A stretch of 64,000 bases of DNA from Chelydra serpentina (GCA_037349315.1 JBAIAC010000008.1:38662001-38726000), one strand, 5' to 3'; shown: positions 24,110 to 35,666, counted from the first letter of the stretch. Translations and numbers: made by a program. Notes: generated by a model not told the origin, from the letters alone.

Positions 24110-24795
24110 GGAATGAAATGGACCAAATTCTCTGCTTCTGTAAATGGGCAGCCAGGACCATATTTTTAAATATTGGCCTCTGTTGTGCATAGAAATATGG
24201 GTGGGCTCAATTTAGATAATTTAGATTTACAACTATCTGACTTCACCTACAAATCAGAAACTGAGATATTTAAACATCCTAAATCATAAAATTGTATGCC
24301 CAGTTAAGACGGGGCTGAAAACCAGTAGCTAAACATCCCCCCAATATTGTTTTAATGATCTTCCATGAAAAAGGGCATAATAGAAGGCTCGTTATTAAAA
24401 TTATACTATTCTCTCTGATTTCTTAATAATTCCATATTTATTTAAAAATGTAAGAGTTAAAGGTCATCTTTGTGGTTTCCAGTCATTCAATTCTCTTAGC
24501 TGAAACATTGTGAAAGAATAAGTTAAGAACTGGATCATTTTAATTTCATATAAAAACAAACAAATGTAATCCCCATAGGATTCTAGAAACAAAAAAGAAA
24601 TCAGCTTTTGTGGTGCTGTTCTATACAGATATAAACATTTGTCAGTAACCATCATAGGCTGTGAAATTAGCAATGAATATCCAATAATATTCCTAGATGA
24701 AAGGGAAACTCTGTTCACAGCATGATTTATGTCACAGATGAATGTGGTCCAGGATGAATTTGGTTGAAAGTTGCCCCAGAAAAAATAGTGTTAAA
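24110..24795. other. Unassigned AT-rich stretch
   Basis: Nothing recognised. Confidence 0.45.
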
Positions 24796-24799
24796 CGAC

Positions 24800-24912
24800 T
24801 ATATATGCTTTGCGACAGGGACTGCATCTTCCTATATGTCTGTACACAGGCAGCATCAGGACCCCAATCCTAATTAGGGCTGCTGGGTGCTACAATATAA
24901 ATAATAAATAAC
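24800..24912 (+). mobile_element. L2/CORE-type 3' tail
   Basis: GACAGGGACTGCATCTTCC, CTGTACACAGGCAGCATC, then GGGCTGCTGGGTGCTACAAT and an ATAAATAATAAATA run match the 3' end shared by old L2-like elements. Confidence 0.55.
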
Positions 24913-24945
24913 AGTATTAATGTTATCTTGGATATTATTTTTTAT

Positions 24946-25120
24946 GAGAACATAAGAATGACCACACTGGGTCAGACTAATGGTCCATCTGGCCCAGTAT
25001 CCTGTCTTCCAACAGTGGCCAATGCCAGGTGCTTCAGAGGGAATGACCAGAACAGACAGTCATCAAGTGATCCATCCCCTGTTGCCCATTCCCAGCTTCT
25101 GGAAAACAGATGCTAGAGAT
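24946..25120 (-). mobile_element. CR1/L3-type LINE 3' end
   Basis: The same 3' end as at 12478: GAACATAAGAATGACCACAC, GGTCCATCTGGCCCAGTATC, GGCCAATGCCAGGTGC. 5'-truncated, non-coding. Confidence 0.85.
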
Positions 25121-25218
25121 AGTCAGAGCATAGTGTTGCAGTGATATGTTCTGTGGATTTATCTGGAGTGTGGTCACTGGGCCTAGGGTGACCAGATGTC
25201 TATTTAGAAAAGCTGGAC

Positions 25219-26127
25219 ATGCACAAGTCCATGGGGCCGGATGCACTGCATCCGAGGGTGGTGAGGGAGTTGGCTGATGTGATTGCAGAGCCATTAGCCA
25301 TTATCTTTGAAAATTCCTGGCGATCGGGGGAGCTCCTGGATGATTGGAAAAAGGCAAATGTAGTGCCCACCTTTAAAAAAGAGAAGGAGAATCCAGGGAA
25401 CTACAGCCTCACCTCAGTCCCCGGAAAAATAATGGAGCAGGTCCTCCAGGAATCTATTTTGAAGCACTTGGAGGAGAGGAAGGTGATCAGGAACAATCAA
25501 CATGGATTCACCAAGGGCAAGTCATACCTGACCAACCTGATTGCCTTCTATGATGAGTTAACTGGCTCTGTGGATATGGGGAAAGCGGTGGATGTGATAT
25601 ACCTTGACTTTAGAAAAGCTTTTGATACAGTCTCCCACAGTATTCTTGGCAGCAAGTTAAAGAAGTATGGATTGGATGAATGGACTATAAGGTGGATAGA
25701 AAGCTGGTTAGATTGTCGGGCTCAATGGGCAGTGATCAATGGCTCGATGTGTAGTTGGCAGCCCGTATCAAGCGGAGTGCCCCAGGGGTCAGTCCTGGGG
25801 CCTGTTTTGTTCAACATTTTCATTAATGATCTGGATGCTGGAATGAATTGCACCCTCAGCAAGTTCACGGATGACACTAAACCGGGGGGAGAGGTAGATA
25901 TGCTGGAGGGTAGGGTTAGAGTCCAGAGTGACCTAGACAAATTGGAGGATTGGGCCAAAAGAAATCTGATGAGGTTCAACAAGGACAAATGCAGAGTTCA
26001 GCACATAGGACAGAAGAATTCCATGCACTGCTACAGACTGAGGAGCGACTGGCTAAGCGGCAGTTCTGTAGAAAAGGACTTGGGGATTATAGTGGATGAG
26101 AAGCTGGAAATGAGTCAAAAAGGCTAA
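25219..26127 (+). pseudogene. CR1 reverse transcriptase, partial
   Basis: A 302-residue open frame covering most of the CR1 ORF2 reverse transcriptase, which copies LINE RNA at the target site. Visible motifs: MGPDALHPRVVRELAD near the start; GFTKGKSYLTNL; motif A YLDFRKAFDTVSH with its catalytic Asp; motif B SSGVPQGSVLGPVLFNIFIN; and the catalytic FTDD box (usual form FADD) at about residue 216. The N-terminal endonuclease and the first part of the reverse transcriptase are missing through 5' truncation. The frame ends at MSQKG, where a deletion relative to intact CR1 copies breaks it; the reading continues in another frame. The catalytic residues survive but the protein is incomplete and non-functional. 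Confidence 0.92.
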
Positions 26128-26225
26128 CGGCATATTGGGCTGCATTAGTAGGAGCATTGTCAGCAGATTGAGGGAAGTGATTATTCCTCTCTATTTAGCA
26201 CGGGTGAGGCCACATCTGGAGTACT

Positions 26226-26558
26226 GTGTCTAGTTTTGCCCCCCCTCCCCACTACAGAAAGGAAGTGTACAAATTAGAGAGAGTCCATCAGAGGGCAATG
26301 AAAATGATTAGGGGGCTGGGGCACATAATTTATGAGGAGAGGCTGAGGGAACTGGGCTTATTTAGTCTGCAGAAAAGAAGAGTGAGAGGGGATTTGATAG
26401 CAGCCTTCAACTACCTGAAGGGGGGTGTTCCAAAGAGGATGGAGCTTGGCTGTTCTCAGTGGTGGCAGATGACAGACCAAGGAGCAATGGTCTCAAGTTG
26501 CAGTGGGGGAGGTCTAGGTTGGATATTAGGGAAAACTATTTCACTAGGAGGGTGGTGA
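26226..26558 (+). pseudogene. CR1 ORF2 C-terminal remnant
   Basis: The continuation of the CR1 ORF2 after the break: [20 protein letters not shown], then [20 protein letters not shown] and [12 protein letters not shown], the conserved C-terminus of the family. The frame drifts after about residue 70, where intact relatives read a SRLFS-like stretch. It matches the better-preserved segment at 38174-38500. Confidence 0.88.
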
Positions 26559-26736
26559 AGCACTGGAATGGATTACCTAGGAGGTGGTGGAATCTCCATC
26601 CTTAGAGGTTTTTAAGGCCCAGCTTGATAAAGCCCTGGCTGGGATGATTTATTAGGGGTTGGTTCTGCTTTGAGCAGGGGGTTGAACTAGATGACCTCCT
26701 GAGGTCACTTCCAACCCTAATCTTCTATGATTCTTT

Positions 26737-27544
26737 GGCCTTGGCTACACTTGCAGATGTACAGCGCTGTGAGTTAAACCCGTCTTTGTACAGCTGAGTA
26801 GGGAAAGCGCTGCAGCCTGTCCACACTGGCAGCTGCCAGCGCACTAGGTGGCTACATTTGAGGCATTTGCAGCTGTATTGGGAGCGGTGCATTATGGGCA
26901 TTCAAGTGGCTGCAACGTGCTTTCCAAATAGGGGGGGTGAGGGGGACTTTGACAGGGAGCGTGTTGGGAGAGAGAGTGGGTTTTTGGAATCTCCACAGAG
27001 TGTCAGCTCATTATTTCCACACCTCCACATCCCCTGCCTCTCTCTCAATCACTGAAAGCAAACAGCAGGGGCTTTGTTTGTTTTTAAAGAGCAGATAAAA
27101 GAGAACTTGGGGAAACGGAGCCCTTCCCCCCCCGCCGTTCTTCTCTCCCCCCCTCCCCCCCGCCGTCTCTGTCCAAGGCAACTTTGCTGCTGGCATTCCT
27201 AACGGAGCCCCCTCCCCTCCACCGCCTGCAAACAGTAGCTGTGTTTGTAAAGCTGTGTTTGTAAAGCAGCTCCAGACGGAGCTCTGAACTCCAACCCAGA
27301 AGTGCCGTTTCAAAACAAAGGGAGCTTCCGGAGATCAGTAACTGCGGAGTTCCTCGGCTATACTGAAAGACCAGCGTTCCACCCACTTCACAACAGTAGC
27401 TATTTCTCTCAGGGAGGTGGAGTACATGCAGCGCTGTATCTGAGGAGATACACCGTTGCACGTGCCTTGCAAGTGTAGCCAGTTAGTGAGTTACAGCCTG
27501 CAGGCAGTTTTATTGTGCTGTAACTCGTAAGTGTAGCCAAGGCC
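26737..27544. mobile_element. TIR DNA element, 808 bp, superfamily unclear
   Basis: Perfect 15-bp terminal inverted repeats GGCCTTGGCTACACT and AGTGTAGCCAAGGCC, with similarity continuing inwards (CTTGCAGATGTACAGCGC against TTACAGCACAATAAAAC-like sequence). It is inserted at the extreme 3' tail of the CR1. No clear target duplication: the flanks read TTT and TAT. The interior has C- and G-rich tracts (27110-27190) and no credible protein. The GGCTACACT terminus recalls the Harbinger GTCTACACT ends, but the class is unproven. Confidence 0.7.
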
Positions 27545-27869
27545 TATGTCCCAATTTTATAGGGGCAGTCCCAATATTGAGGGCTTTTTCTTATGAAGGT
27601 GCGAATCAGCTCACCCACCCCCGTCCTAATTTTTCACACTTGCTATCTGGTCACCCTAACTGGGCCAAATGTGCAGGCAATATGAACAGAGTCCAAGCTT
27701 TTGAAAACTTAGGCCACAGAAAATACTCCCACCTACTAATGAGCATAAGTGAGTCTAAACTGGTGTGGTTTAAAACCTGAGGCATTGAAAGAAGGTAGAA
27801 GAAGGTGTGAGTGTAACCCACACACCTCCTGGGTGTGGTGTTCTGTCCCATCTAGTGGCACTGAGACCA

Positions 27870-28015
27870 CTTAGCGAGAAAGATAAAATAAGTCTGGTGC
27901 TCTACAGACTTAGCTAATAGGTAGATGGGTTTTAGCTCATGCTCTAGAGACTCGTGCACTAAGCTCCAGAGGTCCCAGGTTTGATCATGCCCGTCGATGA
28001 CTGAAGTCTGTTGGT
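27870..28015 (+). repeat. Possible tRNA-like SINE fragment
   Basis: The segment TTTTAGCTCATGCTCTAGAG ... AGAGGTCCCAGGTTTGATC resembles a degenerate A-box/B-box layout (GGTTTGATC near 27979 as the B box). The family is not firmly recognised. Confidence 0.35.
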
Positions 28016-28223
28016 GTTACATGAGCAGAGGCAGCTCCCACCCAGCTTTAAATGACATTTTCTTCTGGCTGCTTGGTGCATAATTTGCACCAATTAAGAG
28101 TGCCGTGCACAACCGCAGAATGTGGGTAAGCTGTCAGAAAATGTTCCTCACGTCCCTATGGAAAATTTCAACTTTGGGGCCAAAAACCAAAAACTTCAGG
28201 TTTTCAGACAAAAATAAATCAGT

Positions 28224-28225
28224 AT

Positions 28226-28264
<39 letters not shown>

Positions 28265-28266
28265 TT
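28224..28266 (+). repeat. (TTTA)n microsatellite
   Basis: About eleven uninterrupted TTTA units. Confidence 0.95.
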
Positions 28267-28379
28267 GCAGAAAACCAAAAGATTTGAGGAAAACAGATAT
28301 TTTCCATGAACATTTATGTTTTGTAAAAATAAATTCTGTCAAGAGCAGTTTTGAAGCAATATTTTCAACTAGGTCTAAT

Positions 28380-28567
28380 CAGGGCCAGCTCTGGCTTTTT
28401 TGCCGCCTCAGGCGGGGAAAAAAAAGGTGACCGGAGCGCTGCTGAAGCAAAAAAAAAGAAAGAAAAAAGGCCGGAATGTGCCTCCCTAAGATTGGCCTGA
28501 ATGCTTCCCCTTACAATGTGCTGCCCCAAGCATGTGCTTCCTAGGTGGATGCCTAGAGCCGGCCCTG
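28380..28567. mobile_element. hAT-type MITE with 8-bp TSD
   Basis: The ends CAGGGCCAGCTCTGG and CTAGAGCCGGCCCTG are hAT inverted repeats. The flanking octamers GGTCTAAT (28372-28379) and GGCCTAAT (28568-28575) match at 7 of 8. The interior has GCCGCCTCAGGCGG, an A-rich tract and CCCCAAGCATGTGCTT. Confidence 0.85.
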
Positions 28568-28603
28568 GGCCTAATAAGTATATTTAAGGGAGTCTGAGGC
28601 GAA

Positions 28604-28650
28604 GTCTACACGATGGGTGCTACAGCGGCACAGCTATGGGACCGTATGCA
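28604..28650 (+). repeat. MITE end fragment
   Basis: GCGAAGTCTACACGATGGGT followed by GCTACAGCGGCACAGCTATG resembles the left end of a GTCTACAC-type MITE. No matching right end was found. Confidence 0.4.
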
Positions 28651-28654
28651 AGTG

Positions 28655-30210
28655 ACATGTTGTCTCCTCAAACATTTTAAAATACGCCAACAGTAGCTTT
28701 AATTGTGGCACAGGAATTTTAAAAAGCAGGTTACCTTGAATTTCATATTGAAGGGTTGGTATGTTTAAAGAGATGATGCTGTTCTTAAGCAATTTTTCTA
28801 ATGTGATGGATACAAGCTGGTTTTTTTTTCACATCTGGCATACAACTTTTGTCTTTCCATCTTCAATAAACAGACATATCAGGGGCCTCACATCTCTGGC
28901 CAGACTCAGATTTTTCTACTAATGCTGCACTAAACAGTTCATTCATAATGTGAATTGACTACGTTTAGGCATTTGATCTGAAAATGAAGGTAAAAATGGA
29001 AAGGGAAGGGGAATACTGAGTTGGTGGAGTGGGAAAGGGAAATAGTACATGAAGGATAGTGAAAACAAATATAGAAAATGAGGCAATCCTAACTTTGAAT
29101 TTCCTGATTTTTGTGGATTTAAATCGTCCCACTCACGCTGGGTTTTGATGTAGAGTCTAGTGGATACATTTTGCATTTCCAACTTGTTACAATGTCATGT
29201 TTTAGGTGATGTGGCGTTCTGCTGCTCTGAAGCTTTTAGTGTCTTTATTGAATGAGAGGCAGCAAGACACATTTTGTGACAGTGCCAATTAAGATTTCTC
29301 TCTGGAGAATTTTGCTGAGAAAGCGCCTGATCAACAGGCTTATGTAGTGTACAAAAGGCGCATGTTGCATGTCTGCACCCCTCCACATCAATATACAAGT
29401 GACAGTGAGTAGGGTGTTATGATACCAGGTTAGTAGGGAATCACTTTCTGAACTGCTCCTGGAGTCCTGACAGGAGAATACATTAGTATACAGCACTTCC
29501 AAAGAATCATCTGTTTCTGGCATTGACTGGGACAAAACTCTTCTGGAACTCAATCCCTATCCATTTCTTTGGTCGGTTTCATTTGCTTCAATGCTTCAAT
29601 TTTCTGTCAGTACTTACACCTCTAGTTGGGATGCTGCTTCCTCAGAAGCAGGTACCCAGCAGCATATTATGTTTGAAAAAAGGAAACAATATCAGGGCTT
29701 CATTTTCTTGTTTTTGTTAGAGTTTTTTTGGTGTTGGCTTGGATGTTAGTTACTCAGTGAGAGTCTTCGTTTGTGCATGTAACAGTGTAGTTTAGTTATA
29801 CAAGGACATCTAGTTTCACAGTTTGAGTTGGTCAATGCTAGATAGGCATGAGCATGAATCACAACCCCATGTTCAACACATTCCTCAACTTTGTGGTTTT
29901 CCAAGTTTGAATTTAGAACCCAATTCATGCTCTCATTTTGCAATATGGCCCTATCTTTAGTTTGTGCTTCAAGAGAGTTAGGGTTGTGGTAGGTCCAACA
30001 ATTTCCCCCAAATGAGCTAATGGGCCTTATTTAGCCCTAGCGTAAATAGGCCCAACTGCTTCAGACTTCAATGGGAGTGGGACCCACCTGTAGGCAAGGA
30101 CTGGAGTAAGTCCATTGTGCCAATTGTGTATGAAGAAGGCAATAAAACAAAGCACAAAAAAGAGAACACTATGTGTGTGTGCATCCATGTGTGTTCGTGT
30201 GTGACGTAAG
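28655..30210. other. Unassigned stretch
   Basis: Nothing recognised. A short TGTG-rich tract lies near 30170-30202. Confidence 0.45.
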
Positions 30211-30214
30211 CAAC

Positions 30215-30406
30215 GCAGTGTCTACACTGACACTGCATTGACCTAACTACATTGATCTTGACTCTAAACTGCTTGTGGAGGTGGAGTTATTAAGTCATTG
30301 TAGTGGGGCAATTACATTGGAGGAAGCAAAATTGAAGTGTAGAAACTTCCATAGTTAGATAGCCAAGCTGCCTTGAGTCGATCTAACTCTGTAGTGCAGA
30401 CTAGAC
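30215..30406. mobile_element. GTCTACAC-type MITE
   Basis: Starts with the hairpin GCAGTGTC-TACACT-GACACTGC (30215-30236), then TTGACCTAACTACATTGATC. It ends with GATCTAACTCTGTAGTGCAG. The subterminal words are inverted against each other (ACCTAACTAC/GATCTAACTCT region). Superfamily inferred from end similarity only. Confidence 0.55.
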
Positions 30407-30419
30407 TGTACTGACCAAA

Positions 30420-30960
30420 CTTCTTAGGTCAGGACCCCTTCTCCCAGAGTCCAATGAATGTTTCCTTTGTCGCTTCAGGTGCTGTGAATATGATGGGCAG
30501 AGAGGGAGATAGAGAGATGGGTGTCTTGGGGTGTCTGCCCCTTTTTATAACCCCCCTTTGGAGAAGCATTTCCAGAAGGGAGCAAGGTGACAGGCAGTCT
30601 GTGTGGAAGGAAACTCCATGTTGTTTCTTTGCTAAGATGTAGACTTTTTGCCACTGCCTCCTTTCCTGACAACAAATGGCCATTTAGCAGGTTATGGTGC
30701 TGGCTAAGGCATCAGCTTACCCTTCATCTCTGTGGAACTGGTTTGGCCATTCCCCAGACTTCTCTGGTAAACATACTTGTCTTTTAGTCATGATCTCAGC
30801 TTATGTTTATAACTTCACATACATTGCTGCTACATGCATTTTGCTATAATATTATTGATCAGCAAGTTATGAGTTTTTAAATGATATCTTACCAGGCATA
30901 CTTTGTACAAAGATTATTACAATAGTCCATAAGGTGTGAATACAGGGGTGTATTTGTTTT
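30420..30960 (-). repeat. LTR fragment (same family as 50407-51612)
   Basis: The right end, CCAGGCATACTTTGTACAAAGATTATTACAATAG then GTGTGAATACAGGGGTG, repeats 51530-51600 closely. Only part of the LTR is present; the left part is unclear. Confidence 0.65.
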
Positions 30961-30964
30961 ATTT

Positions 30965-31910
30965 TAATAAGCAACAACAACAGAAGAGACCCACTGCCTC
31001 TGAGCTGGCATTCATGGGTTATGTGTCACATGCTCATTTTAAAAAATTGTAGCAGAAGACTTTCTATCTGATAAGCTCTTTTTTGTCTTTCAGCAGGGAG
31101 GAGGTATTGTGAGCATGAGGCACATGATGCAAGGCACAAGATAAAGACAAACAGTAATTCAGTGTTTGAGAGAAATCAAGAGGAATTTAACATTCTTGAT
31201 AAAATGAAATACCAGATTGGGGGTAGGACATGGGGATATTACACACCCAACTCCCATCATCACTAATAGCAGTCTGTGCTTTACAGAATAACCTTGAGAA
31301 GCCGCATAAGGGCTTTTAGGTCTGTGCTACATATGTGGTCATAAGGGTGCGCCCTTGAATGCCTTCTAGATACATTTTTAATGGCTGCTTCTGCCTGCTC
31401 CTTCCTGCTCCTCCTCCCCCGATACCCACCAATGATTCTGGAAAATAGTCAGATAATTAGATTTTCTGCCAGCAAATACACATCAACACAAAGGCAAACT
31501 AAAGACACAATCTTGCTTTCCCTTCCTGCACAAATGAAACTCCAACTGACTTCAAGAAATGCAGGCATAAGCCCCAAATAAACTGGATTTCGTGGCTGAA
31601 AAGAAAGCAATTAGTACCTTGTAATTACTATAATGCGTGTTATATTGTATTAAGTGTGTAATTAATATGTAGCCCTAATTTAGGCTTGTAAATCCCCCAT
31701 ACTGAGATAAGAAAATCATTCACATCAATCTCTGTCTGACTCATAAAGCAGCTGTATCAAAGGGGATGAAAGGAAAGTTAAATGGTGTGGAAGCATCCCA
31801 AAAGGAGGGGAAGAAGATGCACTGTAAAAACCTAGATAGATATTGTAAACAGAGTAGCGCCTTCAAGACATGCTTTCTTCACCAGCTCCCCTGGGAGCAT
31901 ATGGAAGGTC
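30965..31910. other. Unassigned stretch
   Basis: Nothing recognised. Confidence 0.45.
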
Positions 31911-31914
31911 TTTT

Positions 31915-31985
31915 TACTATTAATTATTTGTATTACTGTAGTGTCTAGAAGCCCTGGACCTGGGCCAGGGCTGATGGTGCTAAGT
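31915..31985 (-). repeat. L2/CORE-type tail, reverse
   Basis: AATTATTTGTATTACTGTAG, then GTCTAGAAGCCCTGGACCTG, is the reverse of the tail seen at 24800-24912. It is interrupted by the hAT insertion that starts at 31986. Confidence 0.5.
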
Positions 31986-32204
31986 CAGTGGTTTTCAAAC
32001 TGGGGTACGTGTATCCCATGGGGTACATAAGCTCTCATCACGGGGTATGTGAGAAAAATCTAGTAAAGGCAGACAACGCATTTTATTTAGTGAGACTTGG
32101 CAATCTAACCATAGGTATATTATGACTCTACCTCAGATGGGGGTACGTGGTAGACTACATTATTTGGAAAGGGGTATGCAGCCAAAAAAGTTTGAAAACC
32201 ACCG
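31986..32204. mobile_element. hAT-type MITE, 219 bp
   Basis: The ends CAGTGGTTTTCAAACT and AGTTTGAAAACCACCG match at 15 of 16 positions as inverted repeats. The flanks TGCTAAGT (31978-31985) and TGGTAGGT (32205-32212) agree at 6 of 8. The interior repeats GGGGTACGTG/GGGTACATAA-like words. A different hAT family from the CAGGGCCGGC group. Confidence 0.85.
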
Positions 32205-32348
32205 TGGTAGGTGACTTTTCACAGAAGGTCCACATGGAGATTAGTGCTGGGGGTATTGCAGCAGGGAAAGGAGAGAACCTACCCTTTGTGGTCTGTTTTC
32301 TTCATGACTTGTGTGGTGTTCAGCTGGATACATGTACAGAATCTAGGG

Positions 32349-32405
32349 CTTTGTCTACACTATAGAGTTTTGTTGACAAAAGTCAGCTTTCATTGACAAA
32401 ACAGT
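32349..32405 (+). repeat. MITE left-end fragment
   Basis: GGCTTTGTCTACACTATAGA, then GTTTTGTTGACAAAAGTCAG and CATTGACAAAAC, is another GTCTACACT-type terminus. The right end was not located. Confidence 0.45.
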
Positions 32406-32409
32406 GGAG

Positions 32410-33555
32410 GTATACTACTGCTTCTACTTGTATTATCTTCCCCACCATGCTGATCCCTCAAATAAGTTTTGTTTGTAGACAGGAAGCCAATGGTAGCATG
32501 GCTTCTCAGGGAGCCATGCCAGGAAGGGAGGGAGCACTGGACAGCACTGCAGAACGACACCTCCACAAGGTTGGAGTTTCTGGACCTGCCATGTTTGAAG
32601 GCTTCTCCACTGCTCCCTCAAACTCCTCTCCCTTAAAGGTACATTAGTCAGAAACTCTATGAGGTTGACCTTAGGGAATTTGCTGCACTCTTTTCTCCTC
32701 CCATAGGTTTTACTGTGGGAGACTGCAAACACGGCCCTGAAAAAGTTTCTCTCTCTGCCTTCCCAAGGTGTTTATAATTTACAAACATTCTGTGGAAATC
32801 CAATAAAGTTATTGTTTTCTGTTCCCGTGGCCCCTAAACAGACAGTACCAAAATGAAGTCCAAATTGTCCTCCCTAGCTCAAAAACATGCTGTGCACTAC
32901 TGTCAGATGGGAAGCATTATAGCCTTTATTTACGACTGAACACAACCAAGGCCTGTTAAGCAAATTAATCCAAATACAAATTCATGTTAGTGAAAACACT
33001 ATTGCCCACATCCTCAAAGGTATTTATGCATTGAATTAATCCCTGTCAATTGGAGGTAGAGGCCTAATACCTTTGAGGATTTGGGTTTTAGGGTCTGATT
33101 CTGCTACACTGACCCAAGTTGAGTAACATCCTATTTTGTAAGTAGTTCCTCTGAATAGAGGGTTGATGGGGATTGTGCCCCGGGGTGTAGGTGTGGTCAG
33201 AGTGCTATTGTGTTTTGGTGATCCCCAGTCAGTGTAATGGCCCCTTGATGGCTTGTAACTAGCAGACCTAGATTAGAAAAGCCCTACGGCTGCTTTAATT
33301 TACACTGGGAGTTAGCAGCATTCTCTAAAGGATTGGCCATTCATATGGATAACAAGAATACCCAGAGTTACAGTACTAAGGATATTTTTAAAATATCAGA
33401 AATTGGAAAGGAATATAAATCCCTCTGGCTTCAGGGTATAAATCAACATTTAACTGATGGGGATTAGGAAGAAAGATTTCCCTGTGGACAGTTATTCCAT
33501 AATAACTGTGTACTGCAAGGTTTCTTGCACCTCCAGACACGTCTGTTATTGGCCA
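32410..33555. other. Unassigned stretch
   Basis: Nothing recognised with confidence. Confidence 0.45.
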
Positions 33556-33559
33556 CTGT

Positions 33560-33630
33560 GAGTCACAGAATATTGGACTATAGGGAACACTGAGCTGATC
33601 CAGTCTGGCAATTTCCAGGTTCCTGCTGGA
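33560..33630 (+). mobile_element. CR1/L3-type 3' end, decayed
   Basis: GGACTATAGGGAACACTGAG, then TGATCCAGTCTGGCAATTTC, follows the plus-strand 3' end layout of the family at 12478. Strongly diverged. Confidence 0.45.
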
Positions 33631-33634
33631 ACCC

Positions 33635-34425
33635 AGGAGTACCTCATATTTCAATACACGGCAATCAGAAAGCATTCAATAATAAACTATGTAGGCTACA
33701 AGTGAATAAATAAAATGTAATAATCCATATTCATGAAAGAACCTTAATCTATTTACCTGGAGTGTTCAATTATTTTCCCATTTGTGGGTAATCTAACTGT
33801 GTACTATAATTGTCAGGAGTAATTTAGAAAGTGAGTAGATTCCCTTTTATGGTCTCAATATTAAACAATGTCCTGAACACATGGTTGTCACTCAGTTTGT
33901 TCAGGTTTCTTATAATTTTTCCATCTTTGCTACAGCATTGAATAAATAGTGAAATGGAATGCACACGACATCAGCAAACAGTTAATGTGGTAGATACATT
34001 CTTTTAATAATTCAAAATAGTGAATAAATGCAAGGAGGTACCAACAGCATTGGCCCAATCAGAGTTGGTTTGATACGTTGAAGTCATCTAGTATTTATTG
34101 TATATACCATTATAACAGAAGCACAGATAAAGAAACAATCTGCTATTGGGTTGATGAATTAAGATTGTAAAGGAACACCATTTTATATTGTCTTGTACTA
34201 CAACCATGAATTCTGGTTTCAAATATTAAACTCTAATCTTCTTAAGCGAATATCCCGATCTAATTTGAAGAGAAAAAATATTTTCAGTTAAAAATTTGAA
34301 AAGTGAAAATAAAAACGTGAGTGATGTTTGTTCAAATAGTGATTGGATCTTTGGAAATTAGCCTTTCTAGGCTGGGTATATCCGTAACTAGTGTGCTTAA
34401 TTTCTTAAGCTTTGTTTAAATGACT
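33635..34425. other. Unassigned AT-rich stretch
   Basis: Nothing recognised. Confidence 0.45.
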
Positions 34426-34429
34426 ATCT

Positions 34430-34522
34430 GGGTCTGTCTACATTGCAAATAAAAACCCGTGGCTGGCCCGGGCCAACTGACTTGAGTCAGCCTCTGGTTT
34501 TTAATTGCAGTGTTGATATACC
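34430..34522. mobile_element. Very short MITE, 93 bp
   Basis: The ends GGGTCTGTCTACATTGCAA and TTGCAGTGTTGATATACC are imperfect inverted repeats. Just inside lie AATAAAAACC and GGTTTTTAATT. The middle holds GGCTGGCCCGGGCCAACTGA. The target duplication is unclear. Confidence 0.6.
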
Positions 34523-34529
34523 TTAAGAC

Positions 34530-35640
34530 TATTTTTAGAATGTCATTGAATTTGAAAAATGAAGCAGTTTAAAAACTCACAAATATTTTGAGTGTGAGTA
34601 AATAAAAGAATAAATGTTATGCAATGTGATATAAGCCAATCAATGTGCATTTCTTCACCGGGATGCTGAATGGAGAAAAAATAATACATGATAAACCTCG
34701 GAATAAGACTTTTCATAGCTGCAGCTTTCTTTTATTTAACGATACATCATTTCCAGGCCATTTGTGAATGCTTAAACACAGTTTATGGAATAACAAATTC
34801 TGTGCTCACAGGACAGTTTTAAAATAGCATACCTCCATTGACAATATGGCTCAAAGACCTCAGTCAGAACTCAGGCCCAGCTTTGCTAAACGCTATACAA
34901 ACACTTTGGAAAATACAATCCCTATGCAAAAGAGTTTACCCTCTAAGACAAATTGTCAGTAATTCCTGTGAGAGGATTCTAACGCTTGTTCTAAAACATG
35001 TAATTGTCAAGCAGTATTTTCTCCCAATACTATGACCTACCAAACTACCCACCAGTATCTAACCTCAACACTACACTACACTAAGCCACTACACGCACTT
35101 GTTGTTTGGACAAATTCGTTCCAGGTGTGTATATGCTACAATCACCACACAAAGACTTTTGTGCACATGTATGGAAATAAAGGCTTGGTTGAGACTCCTT
35201 TGAATATTTAATCTGTAGACAGAAAAAGTTATGTGAATTGAAGCTTGCACATGTATATTGTACAGGTTACATAAGACACACTGCTTAACGTTGATTAGAA
35301 GACAGCTAATGAATATGTAATGTGAAAAGGTATAAGAAATCAAGTGAACAAGGCTCCAAGTCAGAGACTATCGGACACTCTGAGATTACCCTCAGGAAGT
35401 GCAGGAGACCTTCCCAGTACCCCAGAACTTGGTGACTTGGGCCCTTACCTGATCCATCTTATCTGTTTATTATTATCTGTCATAAATATATGATCAGAAA
35501 CTGTAAAGGACAATGATTCTATCTACAAATTTATAAATAAAAGTAAAAGTTGATTAAACCCAAATCCAGAGGACTTGTGCCTCGGTTTCCCATTTTACAG
35601 GATGAAACTGACATGTTTAGAAATTTTTCATTAAAAAACA
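34530..35640. other. Unassigned stretch
   Basis: No gene. 35340-35600 ends in AATAAA-rich sequence and could be an LTR edge, but I found no partner copy. Confidence 0.4.
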
Positions 35641-35666
35641 GATGCCCTATCCCAGAATAGCTAATT

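Larger units (their letters stand above)
25201..26736 (+). mobile_element. CR1 LINE, 5'-truncated
   Basis: A CR1 non-LTR retrotransposon starting inside the reverse-transcriptase domain and running to the 3' tail (CTTCTATGATTC near 26722). It contains the 302-codon frame at 25219-26127, then a frameshift and an in-frame stop near 26232, then the C-terminal part at 26226-26558. It sits inside the MITE at 25184-27658 and is followed directly by another element at 26737. Confidence 0.9.
25184..27658. mobile_element. Palindromic-ended MITE, split by two later insertions
   Basis: The outer ends TAGGGTGACCAGAT (25184-25197) and ATCTGGTCACCCTA (27645-27658) are a perfect 14-bp inverted repeat. The MITE's own sequence is only 25184-25200 plus 27545-27658. 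The pentamer ATGTC is present at both broken edges (25196-25200 and 27546-27550). The intervening 2.3 kb is a CR1 and a TIR element. TA at each outer edge would fit a TA target duplication. Confidence 0.75.

Noticed and set aside
27011..27461. Two minus-strand frames of 100 and 125 codons
   Set aside because: They lie in the TIR element at 26737-27544 across poly-C/G tracts, with Gly/Arg-rich low-complexity products.
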